Positions 1-8,086 of a stretch of DNA of 64,000 nucleotides are shown here, one piece after another. Position numbers and translations under genes: made by a program. The DNA comes from Streptomyces sp. NBC_00708. Its GTDB lineage: Bacteria > Actinomycetota > Actinomycetes > Streptomycetales > Streptomycetaceae. Under the pieces are notes generated by a model. That model was not told the DNA's origin. It did not search any database and was given only the letters and a program-made list of their open reading frames with translations. Location: contig CP108997.1 of the NCBI GenBank assembly GCA_036226585.1, positions 7,237,836-7,301,835 of the forward strand. The letters are read 5' to 3'. Numbering within the stretch: the first letter of the stretch is position 1; the number at the start of each line of letters is the position of its first letter.

Positions 1-45
1 GTTGACCAGCGGCCTGCTGTTGAGCAGGTCCAGCAAGGTGTCCAT
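1..45 (-). CDS. CGNR-type putative regulator, 5' end only
   Basis: Only the first 15 codons are in the window, read leftward from an ATG at 43-45 to the edge (MDTLLDLLNSRPLVN). The LLDLLN-RP opening is typical of the N-terminal domain of CGNR zinc-finger proteins, which are putative DNA-binding regulators in actinobacteria. It is divergent from the hydrolase that starts at 152, and an inverted repeat sits between them, a common regulator/target layout. The zinc-finger end is outside the window, so the family call rests on the opening alone. Confidence 0.5.
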   Translation of the reverse strand, partial: MDTLLDLLNSRPLVN

Positions 46-62
46 CGGCTACCGCCCTCCTT

Positions 63-92
63 CTAACCTGATCCAGATGTTTGACAGGTTAG
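63..92. promoter_or_regulatory. Inverted repeat, candidate operator
   Basis: CTAACCTG (63-70) and CAGGTTAG (85-92) form perfect 8-base arms around a 14-base spacer, between the divergent CGNR-type gene and the hydrolase. A TTGACA hexamer (81-86) overlaps the right arm and could be a -35 box toward the hydrolase. A further CTAACC half-site lies at 119-124. Binding by the CGNR-type product is inference. Confidence 0.45.
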
Positions 93-151
93 CTCGCTCC
101 GTGCTTGCATGGCGACGAACTAACCGGATAGATGACTTTAAGGGGTTAGGT

Positions 152-1018
152 ATGAGCTCGGTACACCACCGGACCGCCACCGTCGACGGTCACGAGATCT
201 TCTACCGCGAGGCCGGCCCCGCCGATGCCCCCGCGATCGTCCTGCTGCACGGATTTCCGACCAGCTCGTTCATGTTCCGCGAACTCATCCCGCTTCTGGC
301 CGACGACTACCACGTCATCGCGCCGGACCACCTCGGCTTCGGCCACTCCGACGCCCCCCTCGCAACGGAGTTCACCTACACCTTCGACGCCCTCGCCGAA
401 CTCACCTCCCAGCTGCTCGACCAACTGGGCCTGGACCGCTACGCCCTCTACGTGCAGGACTACGGCGCCCCCATCGGATGGCGCCTCGCACTCAAGCACC
501 CCGAACGGATCTCCGCCCTCGTCACACAGAACGGCAACGGCTACGAGGACGGCTTCATCGAATCGTTCTGGACCGACGTCTGGGCCTACGGGGCGAACCC
601 CGGCCCCGCCACCGAACCCGCCGTCCGCGTCGCGCTGGACATCGACGCCATTCGCTGGCAGTACGTGCACGGCGTACCCGACCCCAGCCTGGTCAGCCCG
701 GACACCTGGGAGCACGACTTCGCCCTCGTCTCCCGCCGGGGCAACGACAAGGTCCAGCTGGCGCTGTTCCGCGACTACCGGAACAACCGCCCCCTCTATC
801 CGCTGCTGCACGAATTCCTGCGCACCAGCGAGGTCCCGGTGCTCGCCGTGTGGGGCCGTAACGACGAGATCTTCGGCCCGGCGGGCGCGCGTGCCTTCGC
901 CCGCGACGCCAAGGACGCGGAGGTGCACCTGGTCAACGGCGGCCACTTCCTGCTGGAAAGCCACCTGGACGTCGTGGCGGGTTACCTCCGGGGCTTCCTC
1001 GGACGGGTGCTGCGATAG
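152..1018 (+). CDS. Alpha/beta hydrolase, haloalkane dehalogenase-like
   Basis: A 288-residue alpha/beta-hydrolase. The oxyanion-hole motif HGFP is at residues 33-36. The nucleophile elbow VQDYGAP places an aspartate (D103) where lipases carry serine, as in haloalkane dehalogenases and epoxide hydrolases, and the C-terminal GGHF supplies the catalytic histidine. It probably hydrolyses a small xenobiotic or epoxide-like substrate in the cytoplasm; the substrate cannot be read from sequence. The ATG at 152 was chosen because the family fold begins about 10 residues later and the in-frame extension upstream is not protein-like. It is divergent from the CGNR-type gene and probably controlled by it. 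Confidence 0.85.
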   Translation: MSSVHHRTATVDGHEIFYREAGPADAPAIVLLHGFPTSSFMFRELIPLLADDYHVIAPDHLGFGHSDAPLATEFTYTFDALAELTSQLLDQLGLDRYALYVQDYGAPIGWRLALKHPERISALVTQNGNGYEDGFIESFWTDVWAYGANPGPATEPAVRVALDIDAIRWQYVHGVPDPSLVSPDTWEHDFALVSRRGNDKVQLALFRDYRNNRPLYPLLHEFLRTSEVPVLAVWGRNDEIFGPAGARAFARDAKDAEVHLVNGGHFLLESHLDVVAGYLRGFLGRVLR

Positions 1019-1173
1019 CTGGAATCCCCGGTCAGAGGGCCCGTACGGCTTGCCTCCACACACACCTTCCGCTGTTTGCACCCTCGGCAGACCCATTCCT
1101 GAAACGATCTGGCCAGACGTGAGCCGAGGGCGCGCCGGCGTGATCGTGCGCGCGGTGCGGGAAGGGGTTGGCG

Positions 1174-2316
1174 GTGCACCGAGGGGATGTGCTCGATGGC
1201 AAGTATCTGCTGGAGGTACGGATTGGCCGAGGCGGCATGGGTGAGGTGTGGTCGGCCCACGACCGGGAGCTGGACCGCCCCGTCGCTGTCAAGATCATGA
1301 ACGCGGACGCGGAGGTGACCGCTCGGCTACGGCGGGAAGCGCGTACGGGCGCCCAGTTGCAGCATGCCGGCATCACCGTCGTGCACGACATCGGAGACCA
1401 TCAGGGGAACCCCTTCTTCGTGATGGAGTTACTGGACGGCACCGACTTCCAGAAAATGATCAAGGCCAGTCCAACGGGCCTTCCGGTCGTGAGCGTGGCA
1501 CAGCTGATGGCGCCGGTGGCCGACGCCTTGCATCACGCGCACGGCAAGGGGGTGGTGCACCGCGACATCAAGCCGGCCAACCTGATGGCATTGGCCGACG
1601 GCGGGGTGAAGATCTGTGACTTCGGGGTGGCTCGCTACAGCGGCGCCACCCTCGGCCTCACCGCGCCCGGCGGCGTGCTCGGTACTCCCGCCTACATGGC
1701 ACCCGAGCAATACGAAGGCAAGAATGCCGGTCCCGCCGGCGACCTGTACTCCTTCGGCGCCACCCTGCACGCGATGATCGCCGGACGACCGCCCTTCCCG
1801 GGTCCGTCACTTCCCGAACTGATGCGCCAGCACCTCACCCAGCCCCCGCCCCGCCTCACCGGACTCCGGCCCGACATCCCCGCCGAGCTCGAAGACCTGG
1901 TTCTGGAACTGCTGGCCAAGGACCCCGCAGGCAGGCCCGCGTCCGCGGCTCACGTGGGCGACACCCTCCGCGCGCTCACCGGCGACGTCCCGCCGTTGAT
2001 GCCCCCGCAGGACGCCCGGCGTCCGACGGGTGGGACCCCGCTCCTGCCGATGCCGCCGGCGGAAGAGCAGAGACTTCGCTCCATCAACAGTGACACCTCC
2101 ACCCAGATCGAGTTCGTCAACCAGCGCGGCGACGCCGTACGGGTCCACTGGCTCGACTACCAGGGCTCCCGCACCTTCTACACGCAGCTGGACCCAGGCA
2201 TGTCCTACATCCAGCCGACATACGTCTCGCATCCATGGATCGTCACGGACACAGCGGAAACCCCGATCGTCGTCTTCCAGCCGACCGCAGCACCGGGCCG
2301 GGCGACCATCTACTGA
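1174..2316 (+). CDS. Ser/Thr protein kinase with C-terminal VHL beta domain
   Basis: A 380-residue cytoplasmic protein with no transmembrane segment or PASTA repeats. Residues about 10-268 are a Hanks-type kinase: glycine loop GRGGMGEV (18-25), catalytic lysine K40, HRDIKPANL (129-137), DFG (149-151) and an APE motif (176-178). After a Pro-rich linker, residues about 309-378 match the von Hippel-Lindau beta domain: HWLDYQG, a YTQLDPG turn, then QPTYVSHPWIVTD. In animals this domain binds hydroxyproline peptides; its bacterial role is unknown. GTG at 1174 is preferred over TTG at 1168 because GAAGGGG (1161-1167) is correctly spaced from it. Codon 86 (1429-1431) is TTA, so translation should need bldA tRNA and be development-linked. 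A strong terminator follows. Confidence 0.88.
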   Translation: MHRGDVLDGKYLLEVRIGRGGMGEVWSAHDRELDRPVAVKIMNADAEVTARLRREARTGAQLQHAGITVVHDIGDHQGNPFFVMELLDGTDFQKMIKASPTGLPVVSVAQLMAPVADALHHAHGKGVVHRDIKPANLMALADGGVKICDFGVARYSGATLGLTAPGGVLGTPAYMAPEQYEGKNAGPAGDLYSFGATLHAMIAGRPPFPGPSLPELMRQHLTQPPPRLTGLRPDIPAELEDLVLELLAKDPAGRPASAAHVGDTLRALTGDVPPLMPPQDARRPTGGTPLLPMPPAEEQRLRSINSDTSTQIEFVNQRGDAVRVHWLDYQGSRTFYTQLDPGMSYIQPTYVSHPWIVTDTAETPIVVFQPTAAPGRATIY

Positions 2317-2356
2317 CCCCCTGTCACTGCGGTCGCCCCCGACCGACCACATACGG

Positions 2357-2385
2357 CTGGTGGGGGCCGCAGCGGCCCCCACCAG
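2357..2385 (+). terminator. Rho-independent-type hairpin after the kinase gene
   Basis: Perfect 14-base arms (2357-2370 and 2372-2385) around a single base, 40 bases after the kinase stop codon. There is no T run, which is usual for Streptomyces terminators. It also separates the kinase from the opposing pseudogene. Confidence 0.75.
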
Positions 2386-2493
2386 ACCGTGCAGCTGCGC
2401 CGGCCCCCGTCCTGCTTCGAGGTCGCAACGACCCGATGCCGGTGCAGACCATCCCTCCAGGCCCTGGGCTGCCCGTCGGCCCGTCCGCGGCGC

Positions 2494-2824
2494 CCGGCCG
2501 TTGGCCAGGCCCTCCGGATCCAGCGACAGGGACACGGCGGCCGTCGCGCCGACATCCGCGAGGCTCTCCGAGTCGGGCAGCAGCTCCACGCCGTCCGCGC
2601 CGGGCCGGTGGATGAGCGCGGGGACGTACGCGCGGGTGTGGAAGGCCTGCCCGGCCGTCGGGCCGTTGCCGTGGTCGCCGGTCACGATGAGGCGGTCGCC
2701 CGGCGCGTCGAGCAGAGCGACGAGCGCGGCCAGGCCGGCGCCGGCTTGCTCCAGGAGACGTCCGTAGGCGCTCGGCGTCCTGCTGGTGCCCGGCCAGGTC
2801 CGTCTCCTGGATGTGGGACACCAC
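2494..2824 (-). pseudogene. Phosphopentomutase-like (alkaline phosphatase superfamily) C-terminal remnant, frameshifted
   Basis: Read leftward, the first segment encodes VSHIQETDLAGHQQDAER and then shifts frame; the second runs YGRLLEQAGAGL, IVTGDHGN, FHTRAYVP, SLADVGATAA, LANGR. These are the metal-binding and C-terminal motifs of phosphopentomutase-like metalloenzymes (ETDLAGH, GDHGN, HTR, FADVGAT). The break is one extra C after the DAER codons (near 2767). The N-terminal two thirds, with the catalytic Thr/Ser region, is absent, and no stop codon follows the natural end. It is a decayed fragment without function. Confidence 0.7.
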
Positions 2825-2880
2825 CAGGCCGACGGATGATCCGGCCGGAGCGGACCCGACGGCCGCGGCGCCGGGTTTCC

Positions 2881-3795
2881 CTAGCCGGACACGGGGGTCA
2901 ACTGCTCATCCGCCCACTCGGCGAAGGTCGTGACCGGGATGCCCAACTTCCGGGCGAACTCGGGCCGGGCAGGCTGGAGGACCACGTTGTTCCACTCGTG
3001 CCCGGCGCCCCACTTCGGCATCCCCGCGGCGAGGGCCTCCACGACGTTCATGGAGGGCGCCGTCACGGGCACGCGCCAGGCGCCGGACAAGGTCTGCGCG
3101 ATCTGATCCATCGTGCGCAGGTCGCCGGCCAATTCGAGTTCCACTTGGTGGAACCGGTCGGGATCCCGCAGCGCGTGCGCCGCGGCCGCACCGATGTCCC
3201 GCACGGCGACCAGTGCCAACGGGGTGTCCGGCTTCAGCACCGTCATCAGTCCGCCGCGTGGCCCTGCGGGTGCCAGCAGGGGCAGGTTCTCCATGAAGAA
3301 GGCCGGCTTGATCACCGTCCAGCGGGCAAAACCCGCGCCACGCACCGCCTCCATGATCGCCTGCTTCGTATGGAAGTAGTCCGCCATCGCCGCCCAACGG
3401 CCCTCGGCCCAGCCGGCGGCACGGGTGTGTTCGCCGACCCCGCTGGTAGAGGACTGCACGAACTGCCGTACTCCTCCGGCCTTCGCCGCGTCCACCAGGT
3501 TGGTGGCCTGGGCGAGTTCGCCCGCGAAATCCACGCTGGTCCCGGTCATGGGCGGCATCTGCACCGAGAACACCGCACGGACGCCCTCGATCGCCGGATC
3601 GAGGGAGGCCCGGTCGGAAAGATCCGCCCGCACCAGTTCGGCGCCCAGCGCCTCGATCGCTCGGGCGGGCTTCGAGCGTGGATCGCGTACGAGCGCACGT
3701 ACGGGCACCTCGGCGGCCAGAAGCGCACGAGCCGTGGCCCCGCCTTGCTGACCGGTGGCACCGGTGACCAGGACGACATCGCTGCTGACGGGCAT
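2881..3795 (-). CDS. NmrA-like NAD(P)-binding oxidoreductase
   Basis: A 304-residue Rossmann protein starting VVLVTGATGQQGG, the dinucleotide signature of the NmrA/atypical-SDR group, followed by VRALVRDP and a core that fits NmrA-like quinone reductases or redox sensors. The SDR catalytic YxxxK is not obvious, so it may be a nucleotide sensor or a flavin-free reductase. It is divergent from a TetR gene 100 bases away, with two copies of one palindrome between them, so it is very likely the TetR target. TetR-NmrA pairs in actinobacteria often respond to quinones or electrophiles; that role is inference. Confidence 0.85.
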   Translation of the reverse strand: MPVSSDVVLVTGATGQQGGATARALLAAEVPVRALVRDPRSKPARAIEALGAELVRADLSDRASLDPAIEGVRAVFSVQMPPMTGTSVDFAGELAQATNLVDAAKAGGVRQFVQSSTSGVGEHTRAAGWAEGRWAAMADYFHTKQAIMEAVRGAGFARWTVIKPAFFMENLPLLAPAGPRGGLMTVLKPDTPLALVAVRDIGAAAAHALRDPDRFHQVELELAGDLRTMDQIAQTLSGAWRVPVTAPSMNVVEALAAGMPKWGAGHEWNNVVLQPARPEFARKLGIPVTTFAEWADEQLTPVSG

Positions 3796-3825
3796 GGTCG
3801 CTGCTCCTCACGGATCGGAGACATA

Positions 3826-3846
3826 AAACGGCGGGGCCCGCCGTTT
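3826..3846. promoter_or_regulatory. TetR operator candidate O1
   Basis: AAACGGCGGG and CCCGCCGTTT form perfect 10-base arms around one G. The 13-base core GGCGGGGCCCGCC (3830-3842) recurs exactly at O2, 34 bases away. O1 lies 31-51 bases upstream of the NmrA-like start codon, placed to block that promoter. Confidence 0.7.
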
Positions 3847-3863
3847 CCGTGCCGCTAAGATAT

Positions 3864-3876
3864 GGCGGGGCCCGCC
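3864..3876. promoter_or_regulatory. TetR operator candidate O2
   Basis: Exact second copy of the 13-base core GGCGGGGCCCGCC, 20 bases upstream of the TetR start codon and flanked by CTAAG (3855-3859) and CTTAG (3878-3882). Its position suits autorepression. Confidence 0.65.
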
Positions 3877-3895
3877 GCTTAGCAATGGGGAGATC

Positions 3896-4459
3896 ATGAC
3901 CGGTCAGCGCTCGGACGCCCGACGCAACTACCTGCGCATCCTCGCCGTCGCCGAAGCGGAGGTCGCCGCACACGGCGCCGAGGCGTCTCAGGAGCAGATC
4001 GCCCGTACCGCAGGCGTCGGCTCGGCGACCGTGCGCCGTCACTTCCCTACCCGCCGGGCTCTGCTCGAAGCCGTCTTCCAGCAACGCATCGAGGGCCTGT
4101 GCGAGCGCGCCCACCGGCTGAGTGCGACCGAGGACAGTCGCACCGCACTCCTGGAGTGGCTCCACGCCCTCGTCCTCTACGCTGTCTCGGCCCGCGGATT
4201 CGCCCATGTCCTCAGCTACGAGCCCCCCACCGAAAAGCCCTCCCCGAACGGCTGTGGCAGCACAATCGAAGCGGCCGGAACTCCTCTGCTCCAACGAGCC
4301 GTCCGCGACAACGCCGTAGCGTCGCACGTCACCTTTCACGACCTGCTGACCCTCGCCGTCGGCATCGCCCTGGCCACCGAGCACCACACAGACCCCCACA
4401 CGCAGGCCGACCGCCTCTTCCGCCTCGCTGTGGACGGGCTCAGCCCTGAGCGAGGCTGA
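3896..4459 (+). CDS. TetR/AcrR-family transcriptional regulator
   Basis: A 187-residue protein. The N-terminal helix-turn-helix (about residues 12-58) includes QEQIARTAGVGSATVRRHFPTRRALLEAVF, given here as QEQIARTAGVGSATV then RRHFPTRRALLEAVF, a standard TetR DNA-binding region. The C-terminal half is a ligand-binding helical domain of the SbtR-like group. ATG at 3896 follows GGGGAG (3887-3892), somewhat close but usable. It probably represses itself and the divergent NmrA-like gene through the two palindromes. Confidence 0.88.
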   Translation: MTGQRSDARRNYLRILAVAEAEVAAHGAEASQEQIARTAGVGSATVRRHFPTRRALLEAVFQQRIEGLCERAHRLSATEDSRTALLEWLHALVLYAVSARGFAHVLSYEPPTEKPSPNGCGSTIEAAGTPLLQRAVRDNAVASHVTFHDLLTLAVGIALATEHHTDPHTQADRLFRLAVDGLSPERG

Positions 4460-4675
4460 GCCGGGGTGACCGGGATCGGCGAACTGCACCGCTACACACG
4501 TCCGGTCCGTCCCGTGGTCAGTACGAGTAACAGTCCCGGCCTCTGGGCCCACCGACTCCATCACCTCAAGAGGTCAGGCCGACTTGATCCGCAAGGCGTG
4601 ACTTTTGCTCGTACTCGCCACGCGACGGACGCGTTCGTGCAACTGCCTCGCGCTGCCCGCGAAGTCCCGACCGGT

Positions 4676-4927
4676 ATGGAGGCGAGTCGGTACATGTCCC
4701 ATGCGAACGCACCGTCGCCCGTTGTGGACGAGGGCGTGCCCAGTAGCTGGGGAACGGCCCGTACCCACTTCGAACGGGCCGCAGGTGGATCCGGCTCCGA
4801 GATGTTGTGGCGGATCGCCGACGCCTGCCCGTGGGTGCCGCTCCTCGCTGCTCACTGGATGAGCCGCGCAGTGTTCTCCGAAAGCGACGCCGGCGGCATC
4901 GAGGCAGCCCATAGGCTTCGGACGTGA
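4676..4927 (+). CDS. Small hypothetical protein, doubtful
   Basis: An 83-residue reading frame starting MEASRYMSHANAPSP. The only support is that its TGA overlaps the GTG of the next gene by 4 bases (GTGA, 4924-4927), as in translationally coupled pairs. No family is recognised, there is no clear ribosome site, and opposing frames are also open. The stretch 4460-4675 before it holds nothing recognisable. Confidence 0.25.
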   Translation: MEASRYMSHANAPSPVVDEGVPSSWGTARTHFERAAGGSGSEMLWRIADACPWVPLLAAHWMSRAVFSESDAGGIEAAHRLRT

Positions 4928-5520
4928 CGAGCCGTAGCCGCATATCCGGTCTGCTGGGCCACCACGTAGTCGTTATCGGGGTGGCTGTAGCACTGTTCCG
5001 CACGTTATTTCTTGAGGAAGCCAGGCCCGCGCCCGGCATGTATCCACGGGTTCCACCCCCAGAAGGGTTACTTGAGCGAGAAAAGGAGTATCTGGCCTGG
5101 TTGGACTCCTATGTCGCATGGCTGGTTCGAGTGGCCAGATCGCATCAGAGACGTTTCGTGCTGCTGACGTGCGCATCAGGGCTTTCCGCGTTGGCGATCA
5201 GTCCCGCTGTGGCTGTTCGGGCACCGATTTGGATACCTGCGGCCTTGGGCTTCATCACCGCGGCTTGCCAATTCCTGCTGGTCCTCGGGCAGGATCAGAA
5301 GCTCTACCTGCTGATTCATGAACAGTCCGTCAAACTGCAGAAGATACGCAGAGACTTCGGCTTCGGCACGGACTCGGCACAGGACGGCTGGGCGATGCGG
5401 AAGCGGTTCACAGAGTTCCGCCAGGCCGTGGAGAAGATCAAGGAAAATTACGGGTCCCAGGTATTCAGGATCAAAGGCCAAGAGCCGCCGCCACCACCGC
5501 AGACGGCAATCGCCGGGTGA
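4924..5520 (+). CDS. Membrane protein with SLATT/DUF4231-like layout
   Basis: A 198-residue protein. After an amphipathic helix (about 50-75) come two adjacent hydrophobic helices, LLTCASGLSALAIS and WIPAALGFITAACQFLLVLG, then a long charged cytosolic helix ending in a Pro-rich tail. That order is the layout of SLATT/DUF4231 proteins, a class predicted to act as pore-forming effectors beside nucleotide-signalling enzymes; no such partner lies here. Two TTA codons (5005-5007, 5068-5070) imply bldA-dependent translation. The GTG at 4924 adds a further hydrophobic stretch; ATG at 5038 is an alternative that would still contain TTA and the whole domain. The family call is tentative. Confidence 0.6.
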   Translation: MTSRSRISGLLGHHVVVIGVAVALFRTLFLEEARPAPGMYPRVPPPEGLLEREKEYLAWLDSYVAWLVRVARSHQRRFVLLTCASGLSALAISPAVAVRAPIWIPAALGFITAACQFLLVLGQDQKLYLLIHEQSVKLQKIRRDFGFGTDSAQDGWAMRKRFTEFRQAVEKIKENYGSQVFRIKGQEPPPPPQTAIAG

Positions 5521-5572
5521 AGCGACGGCCATAGGACCGGACGGTCGATGCTTCCACACGGGTCCCGTCGTC

Positions 5573-5622
5573 TCAGCTCCGCACGGTGGCGAGCCAATCG
5601 GTGAGCAGGCTGTTGATCTCTG
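5573..5622 (-). pseudogene. Epoxide hydrolase 3' scrap
   Basis: The last codons read INSLLTDWLATVRS and a stop. They closely match the C-terminus of the intact epoxide hydrolase at 26844-27830 (VNSLLTDWLTTIQG), also at DNA level. Nothing of the gene body remains upstream, where the PepE remnant begins. Confidence 0.5.
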
Positions 5623-5663
5623 CTCGCCCCGATCCGTCTCGGGGACCGTGGCAACCGTCAAGG

Positions 5664-6108
5664 TCACTGGATGCATATGCCGGTGCCACTGATCACGATG
5701 GCTTGGCCGTCGCGGAGGGTGCGGTGGTCCACGCCGCGTGCCCGGTAGCGGGCGGCGACGGTGGTGAGGATTTCGGTTTCGGGGTGGCCGGGTGAGTCGA
5801 TGTGCGGCACTACCGCGTAGTCGAGGAGGGCGAGGCCGTCGAAGCGCGACGGGACTCCGTAGATCCGGGAAACCCGCGAGAGTGGCGGCAATCCGGTCCG
5901 GTGCCTGCTCGAAGTGGTCACGCAGGTCGAGTTCGACCGGTTGCAGGCCGAGTGCGTCGATCTCGCGCTCGACCGCGGCTCGGCGTTCCGCGCCGGGCAA
6001 CGAGTCGATGGCGTTGGCGATCACTGCGACCTGGCCGGGGTTGCCCATCAGGGCCAGGAGCTGTTCGAGGTGGTCACCGGTCCGCCAGGAGGAGAGATAC
6101 ATGCGCAT
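5664..6108 (-). pseudogene. Peptidase E-like (S51) gene with internal deletion
   Basis: Two segments of a peptidase E/class-I amidotransferase-fold protein remain. The N-terminal part starts MRMYLSSWRTGDH and runs to about 5878. The C-terminal part (about 5870-5664, another frame) carries YGVPSRFDGLALLDYAVVPH and IDSPGHPE. The middle, which holds the nucleophile serine motif, is missing (roughly 70-80 residues judged from usual family length). The product cannot be a peptidase. A one-base recombination scar is not visible; the junction is simply abrupt. Confidence 0.7.
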
Positions 6109-6316
6109 CCGCGCACCGTAGTCGCCCGGCGATACGTGGTGTACCTGGTCGAACGTGCCCAAGCGCCCCGGACGAACCACCAGCCGGCCACAGCTCCCAC
6201 CCCCCCCAGCGCTCGACGAGCACACCGCCGACGCGAAGGACTGGGGAAGGGGCGGGGTTTTGCGGACGAATCAGCCCATCCGAACGGTTCGAACAGTGAT
6301 CACTACTGTGAGGCGG

Positions 6317-8086
6317 ATGAAAGACGTGAGCTCGGATCCGGGGACCCCGGACCACCGCAGCGCCCTTCGGTACCTGTGGTGGCTGGTCACCAGTCAGCGC
6401 CGCCGGATCGCCGCCGGTGCGTTGTTCGGCAGTGCCTGGATGCTCTGCCTGGCACTGCCGCCCTACCTCCTGTCGCGCGCCATCGACGACGGGCTCGAAC
6501 CGGGGCGTTGGACCGCGCTCGTCGGCTGGGTCGCCGCACTGATGGGCGTCGGGGTGCTGAACGCGTGGCTGGCCATCATGCGGCACCGGACGATGACCAG
6601 GGTGCGGATCGACGCCTCGTTCCGTTCCGTACAGGTGGTGGTCAGGCACGCGACCGGGCTCGGAGGGGCGCTGCCGCGCAAGGTCACCGCCGGGGAGGTG
6701 GTGACGATCGGGTTCGGCGATGTCGGTGTGATTGCCCAGACGCTGACCATCACGGGGCCGGGCGTCGGGGCGGTCCTCGTCTATGTCGCCGTGGCCGCGT
6801 TGCTGCTGACCGTTTCACCGTTGCTCGCCGTGGTGGTGCTGCTCGGCGTTCCGCTGCTCGCGGTGCTGGTCGGCCCGCTGCTGGGCCGGTTGCAGGGCAT
6901 CGAAGCGGCCTACCGGGAGCAGCAGGGCTCACTTGCCGCGCGCTTCGGGGACATCGTCGGCGGGCTGCGCGTGCTCAACGGCATCGGTGGCAAGGAGGTG
7001 TACGCCGACCGGTACCGGCGCGGCTCGCAGGCGCTGCGGGCGGAGGGATACCGCGTCGGTACGGTGACCAGCTGGATCCAGGCCCTGGGCGTCGGCCTGC
7101 CCACCCTGTTCCTCGGGGCGGTGACCTGGCTGGCGGCCCGGATGGCCACCCAAGGGGACATCTCCGTCGGCGAGTTGGTTGCCGTGTACGGGTACACCGC
7201 GGTGCTGGTGGTGCCGGTCTCGTTCTTCATCGAGGGTGGCTACGACCTCACGCGCGGGCTGGTCGCCGCACGCCGGGTCGTCCGGTTCCTGGCCCTGCGA
7301 CCCGATGCCCCGGACAAGGAGCCCACCTCCGGGGGGCCCGAGGCCCCGGCCGTGCTCCGTGACCCGGAGACCGGGGTCGAGGTGGTGCCCGGCAGGCTGA
7401 CCGCGCTCGTCAGTGCCCGTTCCGCAGAGAGCGCGGCGGTCATCGACCGGCTCGGCCGGTTCTCCGCGTCGGCCGCTACCTGGGGCGGGATACAGCTGGA
7501 CGAGATCGACCTGACGCAGGTGCGCCGGCGGATCCTGGTCGCGGACAATGAGGCGGACCTGTTCGCCGGTCCGCTGCGCGAAGTGATCTGCGGCGACCGC
7601 GAGGTGGACGAGGACACCATCGCCCGGGGCGTCCACGCGGCCGTGGCGCAGGACATCGTCCGCGGTCTGCCGCGCGGACTGGACTCGCCCGTCGAGGCGC
7701 AGGGCCGCAACCTCTCCGGAGGCCAGCGGCAGCGCGTCCGGCTGGTCCGGGCGCTGCTCGCCGACCCCGAGGTCCTCCTGGCGGTCGAACCGACATCGGC
7801 CCTCGACGCACACACCGAGGCGGCCGTCGCCACCCGTCTGCGTACCGCACGCTCCGGCCGCACCACGGTCGTCACCAGTACCTCGCCGCTCCTGCTGGAC
7901 CAGGCGGACACCGTGCACTACCTGGTCGACGGAGCAGTCGCCGCCGTCGGCACCCACCGCGAACTCCTGGACAGTCGGCCCGACTACCGCCACATGGTCT
8001 CCCGGGGCACGGGGGACGAGGGCCCCGGCCGTACGAACGCCGAAACCACCGGGCGAACCCCGTCCCGCCAGGAGGCCGCACGATGA
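6317..8086 (+). CDS. ABC exporter half-transporter with degenerate Walker A
   Basis: A 589-residue protein: six-helix exporter domain (residues about 20-320), then a nucleotide-binding domain. The signature LSGGQRQR (about 466) is intact, but the Walker A position reads VSARSAESAAV with no GxxGxGK, Walker B reads LLAVEPTSALD (D replaced by V), and the H-loop histidine is replaced in VVTSTSP. It therefore cannot form a full ATP site alone. It pairs with the next gene, which overlaps it by 4 bases (ATGA, 8083-8086) and has the reciprocal defects. Start ATG 6317 lies just before the first helix. The substrate is unknown; the layout resembles heterodimeric multidrug or peptide exporters. Confidence 0.88.
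   Translation: MKDVSSDPGTPDHRSALRYLWWLVTSQRRRIAAGALFGSAWMLCLALPPYLLSRAIDDGLEPGRWTALVGWVAALMGVGVLNAWLAIMRHRTMTRVRIDASFRSVQVVVRHATGLGGALPRKVTAGEVVTIGFGDVGVIAQTLTITGPGVGAVLVYVAVAALLLTVSPLLAVVVLLGVPLLAVLVGPLLGRLQGIEAAYREQQGSLAARFGDIVGGLRVLNGIGGKEVYADRYRRGSQALRAEGYRVGTVTSWIQALGVGLPTLFLGAVTWLAARMATQGDISVGELVAVYGYTAVLVVPVSFFIEGGYDLTRGLVAARRVVRFLALRPDAPDKEPTSGGPEAPAVLRDPETGVEVVPGRLTALVSARSAESAAVIDRLGRFSASAATWGGIQLDEIDLTQVRRRILVADNEADLFAGPLREVICGDREVDEDTIARGVHAAVAQDIVRGLPRGLDSPVEAQGRNLSGGQRQRVRLVRALLADPEVLLAVEPTSALDAHTEAAVATRLRTARSGRTTVVTSTSPLLLDQADTVHYLVDGAVAAVGTHRELLDSRPDYRHMVSRGTGDEGPGRTNAETTGRTPSRQEAAR

Noticed and set aside
5176..6225. Long open minus-strand frame of 349 codons
   Set aside because: Only its PepE-like middle is protein-like; the remainder is a shadow of the SLATT-like gene and noncoding sequence.
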